This document shows, one piece after another, positions 1-6,134 of a stretch of 13,576 nt of DNA. Made by a program: the position numbers and the translations under genes. The stretch covers positions 1-13,576 of the forward strand of contig JAKAAZ010000087.1 in the NCBI GenBank assembly GCA_021802085.1, in the 5' to 3' direction. The stretch is from Acidobacteriota bacterium. Its GTDB lineage: Bacteria > Acidobacteriota > Terriglobia > Terriglobales > Acidobacteriaceae. Every line of letters starts with the position of its first letter. Positions within the stretch are counted from its first letter, which is position 1. The notes below the pieces were generated by a model. It did not search any database. It was given only the letters and a program-made list of their open reading frames with translations, and was not told the origin of the DNA.

Positions 1-2
1 GG

Positions 3-80
3 TTGCTGGAACAGGCCGTCGCTGTCGAGCCGGCTCCCTACAAATCCCTGGTCAAATGTGCGGCAAAACCGAATTTCTGA
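3..80 (+). CDS. Possible 3' tail of an upstream gene (partial)
   Basis: Frame 3 is open from the window edge to a TGA at 78-80 and would encode about 25 residues, running from LLEQAVAVEP to KCAAKPNF. The Ala/Val/Glu-rich composition looks more protein-like than the other two frames. The short 'YKS' region vaguely recalls the C-termini of IS21-type IstA transposases, but the fragment is far too short to assign. It could equally be chance. Sequence upstream of the window would decide this. Confidence 0.2.
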   Translation: MLEQAVAVEPAPYKSLVKCAAKPNF

Positions 81-99
81 AACCACAAGATGTAGGGGC

Positions 100-114
100 T
101 ACCTGAGTCAGGTA
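100..114. repeat. Perfect 7-1-7 palindrome
   Basis: TACCTGA, a central G, then TCAGGTA form an exact inverted repeat of the size of a dimeric repressor operator. No convincing gene begins just downstream on the plus strand. On the minus strand the EutR-like gene ends about 100 bases away. The role is unknown; it may be an operator left from a lost gene. Confidence 0.4.
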
Positions 115-215
115 AATACCCATCTATGCGAAAAGTATTCTATGCAGATTGAACGCAGACCAGCGTGTGTTCAGGGATACGGCGGAATTCCTGTCGGCTG
201 TTCGATAAAGTGCTA

Positions 216-1220
216 TCAGAGAGAACGAGCACGGAGTGACGCCGACGGCAATTCTCCAAAAAGATCTTTATAGTCGCTTGCGAACTGGCTCAGATGCCAG
301 AAGCCCCAGGCAGCCGCAATATCCTGTACCGTTGCATGACAGGACGCAGTGTTGCGCAAATCACGCCTTGCACCGTTGAGCCGGATGGTGCGCAAGTAGG
401 CAGCCGGAGGCATTCCAAGCACCTCCTGGAAGCAATATTGCAGCGTTCGCCTGCTCACGCAAAACTGTCGGCAAAGATCGGGAACGGTGATGGCGTGGTC
501 CCTATTTGCAATGATGTAATCTCGAATTCCCGCAACCACCCGGTAGTGGTTGATGTTGAGCGTTGGCATGCTATAGGGCTTCACCTGCTGGCTAAACAGG
601 CCAAGCAGCCTTGTCAGGAGTGCATCGCGCAGCGCATTGCGCGATGCAGCATGGAGATGCAGTGCTGTATTTCGTTGGGATTCGGCCAGAACCTGAAGCA
701 TAAATCTACACAAATCGTCTTTGTACTTGATGCCTATGCGCAACACCTCTCCCTGAGCTAGAGCAGGGTCCAGTTCAACTTGTTCCATTTCGCGAGCATA
801 TCGGACAAGAACATCCTTCTCCACCACAACTCCGAGAATCTCGAAGGAATCGGGCGTAAGCAGCTTGAACTCGTCGCCGTCCGGTCGTAGCGCGATCATG
901 TCGTCCGTGATCCGGTTGCGGCCAATAAAGCTATCTCCGCCACTCTTGGGTATACCGAACCAGACTGAGTTTTTGGGAATCACACACGATTGGCGTATGG
1001 TATGACTCGTTGTTTCTTTGAAAATTTGGGTCTTATCGAGCCGGAGTTCTGTCAATGAGCCAAGGAACTGACCCCGGGAGAGCTGGTCATACTGCTGCTT
1101 CCACCCGGTCAGATTTCGCGCATGTTCGTCAGGATCTTGCGCTACTCGAACGCTGAGACAGCAATCCTCATTTCGAGTAAATCGTTCAGATGATTGGCCC
1201 AGAGAAACATCTTGGTACAT
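216..1220 (-). CDS. eutR: EutR-like AraC-family transcriptional activator
   Basis: This 334-residue cytoplasmic regulator closely resembles EutR, which in enterobacteria activates the ethanolamine utilisation operon in response to ethanolamine plus adenosylcobalamin. Residues about 37-145 carry the EutR-type N-terminal sensor, including WKQQYDQLSRGQFLGSLTEL, IRQSC, SVWFGIP and an 'ALRPDGDEF..LTPD..ILGVV' segment. Residues about 225-330 are the AraC DNA-binding domain with two helix-turn-helix units, VPDLCRQFCVSRRTLQ and VQDIAAAWGFWHLSQFASDY. I chose the ATG at 1220 because a GGGAGGG ribosome site lies 7 bases upstream; the in-frame start at 1274 adds 18 residues with no clear site and no homology. 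The gene is transcribed away from everything else in the window, and no eutBC-type lyase is visible. It may instead control the gamma-glutamylation operon at 8936-13194, but that is inferred. Family assignment is firm; the inducer is not known. Confidence 0.9.
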   Translation of the reverse strand: MYQDVSLGQSSERFTRNEDCCLSVRVAQDPDEHARNLTGWKQQYDQLSRGQFLGSLTELRLDKTQIFKETTSHTIRQSCVIPKNSVWFGIPKSGGDSFIGRNRITDDMIALRPDGDEFKLLTPDSFEILGVVVEKDVLVRYAREMEQVELDPALAQGEVLRIGIKYKDDLCRFMLQVLAESQRNTALHLHAASRNALRDALLTRLLGLFSQQVKPYSMPTLNINHYRVVAGIRDYIIANRDHAITVPDLCRQFCVSRRTLQYCFQEVLGMPPAAYLRTIRLNGARRDLRNTASCHATVQDIAAAWGFWHLSQFASDYKDLFGELPSASLRARSL

Positions 1221-1602
1221 CCTACTGCCCTCCCTGCACCCTGCTTGTCTAAACAGGCATGCTATTCGAGGCAAGTCATTCCGATCGGCACCCTAAATAT
1301 CACGCGCACGAATCGGATCGCAAGATTTACTTCAAGACCCGCAGCGGCTTGAGTCCTCCGGGAGACGTCTGAAAAATTCGGCCCCAAGAGTCCACGCGGT
1401 TAGGTTCTGCCATTCCATCAATTGCCGAAACCAGACATTCAGGGCCTGCCGGGGAGACAGCCCATGTCTTGATATTCGGTGACTATAGTTCTATGTTGGG
1501 GCAGTGTCAACTTGAATCTCATTGCTTATCTTCTCGGGTTTTCCAGAAGAGCGATTTCACCGCAGACTGCTACGATGGCCACGAAGATGCAGAAATATGA
1601 CG
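1221..1602. other. Intergenic region upstream of the eutR-like gene
   Basis: About 380 bases separate the regulator's start from the oxidoreductase relic. I see no complete gene, RNA gene or strong terminator. The regulator's promoter should lie in the first 100-150 bases, but no convincing -35/-10 pair is visible. Short open frames here have no recognisable protein features. Confidence 0.5.
1228..1234 (-). promoter_or_regulatory. Ribosome binding site fixing the eutR-like start
   Basis: On the minus strand GGGAGGG lies 7 bases before the ATG at 1218-1220. It supports this start over the longer reading frame beginning at 1274. Confidence 0.6.
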
Positions 1603-2110
1603 ATGCGGAAGCTCGGGGTAGGAGTCCTTGGAGTCGGGGATGGGTAAACTGCACGCCGAAAATGTGCGGCGCCTCGTGCCCGAGGCCCGACTGATTGCAG
1701 TGGCCGATGTCGCCGCCCAGCGGGCCAGGCAAGTTGCGGATGCACTGGAGATCGAACAGTCATACGCCAGTCTTGAGGAGATGGTGCAGCGGGACGACAT
1801 CGATGCCGTTCTCATCGCTACGCCGGACAAATTTCACACGCAGGCAATTCGTATCGCTGCAGCCGCCGGGAAAGGTATCCTTTGCAAAAAGCCGCTGGCG
1901 ACAAATCTGGAGGATGCAAGCCAGATCGAAATCATGGATGCTGTTGCCATAGAAGAGCATTCCATTGACGTTGGATTGGATGGGAATCCCTTTTTTTCCC
2001 AAAATTCGTAAGAGTCGGCCGGCAACTCTCTCCCTGCCAATTGAGCACCAAGTTCAGATCGGAACGATCTGTCTCATTTGGCCGTTGCAGGACTACCCTC
2101 GTGCCGCCAC
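1603..2110 (+). pseudogene. Gfo/Idh/MocA-family oxidoreductase relic (frameshifted, truncated)
   Basis: An ATG at 1603 opens with MRKLGVGVLGVGD, a Rossmann dinucleotide-binding start, and hits a TAA at 1645-1647. Translation resumes one frame over, from about 1640: MGKLHAENVRRLVPEARLIA, then SYASLEEMVQRDDIDAVLIATPDKFHTQA, then KKPLATNLEDASQI. These match the family pattern (Rossmann fold, D-A-V-L-I-A-T-P, and K-K-P where E-K-P is typical). A change of two bases near 1639 would restore continuity. A second break lies at the T7 run at 1991-1997, after GLDGNPFF; a shift there continues as PKIRKSRPA and later IGTICLIWPLQDYP, plausible as the start of the second domain. The intact family is about 330-400 residues, so more than half is missing. 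Family members are sugar, inositol or polyol dehydrogenases; the substrate is unknown. The exact 3' limit is uncertain. Confidence 0.7.
2055..2071. repeat. Short inverted repeat in the relic tail
   Basis: CAGATC and GATCTG flank a 5-base GGAAC spacer, giving a perfect 6-base stem. It lies at the decaying end of the oxidoreductase relic. No T-tract follows, so a terminator is not supported; it may be chance. Confidence 0.25.
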
Positions 2111-2406
2111 ATCGCAAGTTATCGCCGATACTGGCTGCCGCGCGATGCAATCGATAAAGTGGAGTACCCCACGGCGGCGCTCGACGATAGCCGCAAAAAG
2201 TCCCTTCGGTTCATCGCTCTTCCCCATAGAACTTCGCTTCATCATCAGCTCGATTGCAAGCCGATGTGGCGCGTTGCCGAGCATGATCACGACATCCACC
2301 GTTTCCGGCGCAAGCGGCGTTTTGCTGAAAGATGACAGTGATTTCGCAGCACGCATCCGTACAACTCCCTCTCTATCATCCCGTTTCGCCTCTCAATGCT
2401 TGACAG

Positions 2407-2423
2407 GAGCGGTTGGTCCGCTC
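2407..2423. repeat. Inverted repeat upstream of the receptor gene
   Basis: GAGCGG and CCGCTC flank TTGGT and would form a 6-base GC-rich stem, about 130 bases before the receptor start. A TTGACA sits immediately upstream at 2400-2405, but no matching -10 element lies at the right spacing. It could be a weak terminator for upstream transcription or part of a control region. Confidence 0.3.
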
Positions 2424-2456
2424 GACAAACCGTGATTTCCGTATTCCGTCGCATTC

Positions 2457-2478
2457 GCAAAAATAGAAAAATATTTGC
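2457..2478. promoter_or_regulatory. AT-rich imperfect palindrome upstream of the receptor gene
   Basis: A 22-base segment begins GCAAA and ends TTTGC with an A/T-rich centre. Five outer base pairs match exactly and others match imperfectly. It lies about 75 bases before the receptor ATG, where an operator or upstream promoter element would be expected. AT-richness makes chance symmetry likely. Confidence 0.25.
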
Positions 2479-2540
2479 CAATTTTTGATACCGCCAACGT
2501 TCACCTCGCAGCTAGGATGACTGCAAAGAGTTCCAAGGCA

Positions 2541-2546
2541 AGGGGG
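2541..2546 (+). promoter_or_regulatory. Ribosome binding site fixing the receptor start
   Basis: AGGGGG lies 6 bases before the ATG at 2553. It favours this start over the upstream ATG at 2517 and the TTG at 2475. Confidence 0.6.
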
Positions 2547-2552
2547 ATTATT

Positions 2553-5500
2553 ATGTTGAGCCATTTGACGTATACCACATGCAGGCAAGCCAGCGGGCTT
2601 CGCCGATCGTTCGCGATCTGGGCCATGGTCTTGTGCCTCGTCTCCATAAGCGCACTTTCGATCTATGCGCAGACCACCTATGGCACTGTGCTTGGAACGG
2701 TGACGGACTCCGCCGGCGCTGTGATACCCGACGCGACCGTGACACTGCACAACCTGGACGAAGGCACCGTGCGCACTACGCAAACCAATAAGTCAGGCGA
2801 CTATCTCTTCCAATTCGTTCCGCCCGATCATTACACGGTGGAGGTTACGAAGAAAGGATTTGCAACGGAGACCATTCCCAATCTCGAGTTATACGCGCGC
2901 CAACCGCTGCGCGCCGACGCCACCCTGCCAGTAGGCGCAATTTCGCAAAACGTTACAGTGTCGGATCGAAACAGCATCCTCAATCTCGATACAGCGCAGG
3001 TCAGCACGCAGTTGAGCGCACGGAGCATACAGGCGCTGCCCACAAACTTCCGCACCAATGGCAGTACCAGCCCAATCACGATGTTGCAGGCGCTGCCCGG
3101 AGTGCAGCCGGACACCACCACCAGTTCCAACGGTCATCCCTCCGGGTTCTCTGTTGAGGGCGGGTTACCATTCCAGTCGTTAACCACCGTTGACGGCATT
3201 TCGACACAGAATGTCACAGGCAATAGTCCTTTGGAGGATGCTTTCCCCTCCGCCGAGATGATTGCAGAAATCAGGGTGGATGGTGTGTTGAATCCCGCTT
3301 CCTACGACCAGCCCGGTGAGATCACGACCACTACGAAGGCTGGAACCAATGATCTGCACGGCTCGGCATATTGGTATGTCCAAAATCGCGCTTTCGATGC
3401 AACCCCGTATGGCACGACAGTACTCCCAGAGATCGATGGCAACGATTACGGTTTCTCCGCAGGTGGGCCGGTCTTTTTCCCGCATCTTTACGACGGTCGC
3501 AACCGTACTTTCTTTTTCGGGGACTTCGAAGGCTTCAAATTTCCACGCGGACAGTCCATACAGGCGTTTGTTCCAACGCAGTTGGAGCGCCAGGGAAACT
3601 TCTCCAATGAAGGCGTGACAATTATCGATCCCACTACAGGCCTGCCGTTCCCCAACGATACGATTCCGACTGCCCGAATCTCCAGTATCGCGAACCAACT
3701 TGTAACACTCTATCCACTGCCCAATACGGGAAACCTGACCGTCTCCCATGCCGCCAACTACATCGCCAACTATTCCAACAACTACGACTCGAATCAGTTC
3801 GACGCGCGCGTGGATCAGTACATTAAGCAAAAGCAACAAATGTTCGGACGCTATACTTACAAATCGATCGCGCAGGTTGAGCCGGAAGGACTGTTGCTCC
3901 CGAACAGCAATAATGCGAACGATTACTATATATTCCTGTTTTCACACAACTTCTCAATTACCCGCAATCTCATCAATGAATTTCGTTACGGAATTACGAT
4001 CAACGACAGTACTACCAGCAACCCATTCAATGGCCGGAAATTCACTGCTGGACTAGGATTGCAGGGAATCGGACCGACTTTCCCTTTCAACGGCATTCCG
4101 GAAATCGATTTTCCCGATCTCACTTCAGAGACTGCCGATCACTTCACGAACGTCAACCAATCGCGGCTCACTGAAATTAACGACAACCTTGCCTATACTC
4201 ACGGGAACCATAATTTTGAAGCTGGTTTTGACGTCATGTCGATTGAGGACATTTCGACTCTTTCCTTTGCCGGCGCGGACAACTACGGCGGCTTCACTTT
4301 TAACGGCACTTTTACCGGATCTAGTTTTGCGGATTTTCTTCTGGGGATTCCAGAGCAAACCGTATACGACAACGTCGTATTCAATAACGACGGCAAGGCT
4401 AAATACTGGGCTGGCTATGGGGATGACCAGTATCGAATGTTCTCGAATCTAACCGTCTCCTATGGATTGCGCTACGAATTTCATCCTGGGTACACAGATG
4501 TACATGGCGACATCGGCAACTTCGACCGTAGTATTCCAGGTGGGGCAATCGTCTATCCGGACGGATACCGATCAATCCTTTCACCCGGAGAACTGGCGAC
4601 GATCAATGCATGCCCGGCACCCTCGATCAATGGAGTGCCCTGCACGCAGGTTCTCTCCAACAGTCAAGTGAACCTACCCAATACGCTACGGACCCCCACC
4701 AAGATATTTTTGCCGCGTCTTGGTCTGGCATGGCGACCATTCAAGAGTAACAATACTGTGGTACGGTCCGGCTTCGGTATTTATGACATTACGACCCTGG
4801 GAGATGTTTACTATTCACTCACGGGTACGCTCCAGTCGAACGTGTTGCAGTTCACAAACCAGCAGACGCCAACCGGACCTCTCTTTCAATGGCCGCAAAT
4901 CCAGCCAGGTGGATCGAATACCCAGAACGGCATCGTCGTTGGGCCGCTCGGTTCAGCCTATTTCGGCACCGCCAATTCGATCCACTGGTCGGATCCATAT
5001 TCCATGCAGTGGGTGCTGGCTGTCGATCAAAACGTCGGGAACCAAACAGCTCTACATGTCTCTTTCATCGGAATGAAAACCGACGATTTGGTTTGGGCGC
5101 CGAACGACAACGATATGACAGTATCGACGCAATATGCCGTCAATCGCCCGCTTACCGACCGTCCATTTCCAAATTGGGGAACCATCAACACTCGTGCGCC
5201 CGGCGCACAATCTTTGTATAAGACACTTCAAATAGAGGTAAATCGCCGCTTCAGTTCTGGCTTCTCCGTAGACAGCACCTACAACCTATCCAGTAGCATG
5301 GCCGATAACCAGGGGCCCAATGCCACTAGCTTCGTTAGCGAGACTGGTGGCGGACGCGCAACGTGGCTATATGATCGACACCTTGACTACGGCCACACCT
5401 ATGGGACCCGGCGCAACCGCTGGATCACCTCTGGCCTCCTAGACATTCCTTACGGTCATGGCCGTCGATTTGGTTATCACACAAACCGTATCGTAGATGA

Positions 5501-6047
5501 GTTTCTGGGCGGCTGGCAGTTAAGCGGCATCTTCTTATTGCAGAGCGGACCATTCCTGACACCCTATTCTTCAGGCAACGATCCTTCTGGTACCGGGTCC
5601 GGTACACTTTTTGGCCGCAACCAGCATCCGGACCGCGTCAGTGGGACCAGCTTTGTCCCACAGAACAGAACCCGGCTCCAGTGGCTCAATCCGGCAGCCG
5701 TGACGTGTCCGGCGACCCCGGGCTATGTCACAGGCAATCCCTGTTTGATTGGATCCAGCCCCGGCACATCGCTACCACCGATCGGACGCTTCGGCACCGC
5801 GACGGTCGGCTCGATCATAGGTCCGGGCACCGTGAATCTCTCGGCCGGCCTGCACAAAGTGTTCCCGATCACCGACCGGGTCAATTTTCAACTGACAGCC
5901 AGCTTCACCAACGTCTTGAATCACACCAACCTTGCCGATCCAAATACGAACATCGGGAGTTCTCAATTCGGTCAGATCACCAGTGCGCGTACCTCGGACT
6001 TTGGAGGTGCGCGCACTGGACAATTCTCCGCGCGCATCGAGTTTTAG
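2553..6047 (+). CDS. TonB-dependent outer-membrane receptor, Oar/CarboxypepD-reg type
   Basis: A 1164-residue outer-membrane transporter expected to take up a large or scarce ligand using energy from TonB-ExbBD. Residues 1-40 form a signal peptide with a long basic N-region and hydrophobic core (AIWAMVLCLVSISALSIYAQ). Residues about 42-130 form a carboxypeptidase-regulatory (CNA-B-like) beta-sandwich: GTVLGTVTDSAGAVIPDATV, then SGDYLFQFVPPDHYTVEVTK. A plug region follows at about 155-290 with LQALPGVQP, VDGISTQNV, EMIAEIRVDG and a TTKAGTNDLHGSAYWY segment. The remainder is barrel, rich in alternating aromatic strands, and ends in the terminal phenylalanine (SARIEF) typical of BamA-recognised barrels. 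Length and order match the Oar-like receptors abundant in Acidobacteriota. The ligand cannot be read from sequence. A hairpin follows the stop, so the gene is probably a separate unit or only partly read into the phosphoesterase gene. Confidence 0.95.
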   Translation: MLSHLTYTTCRQASGLRRSFAIWAMVLCLVSISALSIYAQTTYGTVLGTVTDSAGAVIPDATVTLHNLDEGTVRTTQTNKSGDYLFQFVPPDHYTVEVTKKGFATETIPNLELYARQPLRADATLPVGAISQNVTVSDRNSILNLDTAQVSTQLSARSIQALPTNFRTNGSTSPITMLQALPGVQPDTTTSSNGHPSGFSVEGGLPFQSLTTVDGISTQNVTGNSPLEDAFPSAEMIAEIRVDGVLNPASYDQPGEITTTTKAGTNDLHGSAYWYVQNRAFDATPYGTTVLPEIDGNDYGFSAGGPVFFPHLYDGRNRTFFFGDFEGFKFPRGQSIQAFVPTQLERQGNFSNEGVTIIDPTTGLPFPNDTIPTARISSIANQLVTLYPLPNTGNLTVSHAANYIANYSNNYDSNQFDARVDQYIKQKQQMFGRYTYKSIAQVEPEGLLLPNSNNANDYYIFLFSHNFSITRNLINEFRYGITINDSTTSNPFNGRKFTAGLGLQGIGPTFPFNGIPEIDFPDLTSETADHFTNVNQSRLTEINDNLAYTHGNHNFEAGFDVMSIEDISTLSFAGADNYGGFTFNGTFTGSSFADFLLGIPEQTVYDNVVFNNDGKAKYWAGYGDDQYRMFSNLTVSYGLRYEFHPGYTDVHGDIGNFDRSIPGGAIVYPDGYRSILSPGELATINACPAPSINGVPCTQVLSNSQVNLPNTLRTPTKIFLPRLGLAWRPFKSNNTVVRSGFGIYDITTLGDVYYSLTGTLQSNVLQFTNQQTPTGPLFQWPQIQPGGSNTQNGIVVGPLGSAYFGTANSIHWSDPYSMQWVLAVDQNVGNQTALHVSFIGMKTDDLVWAPNDNDMTVSTQYAVNRPLTDRPFPNWGTINTRAPGAQSLYKTLQIEVNRRFSSGFSVDSTYNLSSSMADNQGPNATSFVSETGGGRATWLYDRHLDYGHTYGTRRNRWITSGLLDIPYGHGRRFGYHTNRIVDEFLGGWQLSGIFLLQSGPFLTPYSSGNDPSGTGSGTLFGRNQHPDRVSGTSFVPQNRTRLQWLNPAAVTCPATPGYVTGNPCLIGSSPGTSLPPIGRFGTATVGSIIGPGTVNLSAGLHKVFPITDRVNFQLTASFTNVLNHTNLADPNTNIGSSQFGQITSARTSDFGGARTGQFSARIEF

Positions 6048-6058
6048 CCAAGCGGCGG

Positions 6059-6096
6059 AAATGCGGACAGCCTATGCCAGTAGACTGTCCGCATTT
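6059..6096. terminator. Strong hairpin between receptor and phosphoesterase genes
   Basis: AAATGCGGACAG (6059-6070) and CTGTCCGCATTT (6085-6096) are perfect 12-base inverted arms around a 14-base loop, starting 11 bases after the receptor stop. The stem begins with A residues and ends with T residues, but only three T's follow the GC part, so a classic rho-independent U-tract is weak. It may terminate or attenuate transcription, or stabilise the receptor mRNA 3' end. Confidence 0.6.
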
Positions 6097-6134
6097 GTGG
6101 CGCCACGGAGTTTTCCGACTGAGAAGGACATGTT

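Larger units (their letters stand above)
2111..2552. other. Gene-poor stretch upstream of the TonB receptor
   Basis: About 440 bases with open frames on both strands but no protein I can recognise. A minus-strand frame at 2093-2356 contains VDVVIML, HRLAIELM and VLHFIDCIA and reads somewhat like real protein. It has no clear start and matches nothing I can name, so it may be another gene relic. The promoter of the receptor gene should lie near the downstream end. Confidence 0.4.

Noticed and set aside
294..761. Plus-strand frame of 155 codons opposite the regulator
   Set aside because: It lies entirely antisense to the EutR-like gene, whose protein is clearly recognisable, and shows no motif of its own.
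2400..2405. TTGACA as a -35 element for the receptor gene
   Set aside because: The base run 17 positions downstream is CGACAA, not -10-like, and the hairpin arms at 2407-2423 occupy the spacer.
2475..2552. Longer receptor start at TTG 2475 or ATG 2517
   Set aside because: Neither has a ribosome site as good as AGGGGG before ATG 2553, and the extension would bury the signal peptide deeper.
3180..3839. Minus-strand frame of 219 codons
   Set aside because: It is a shadow of the receptor gene and has no recognisable domain.
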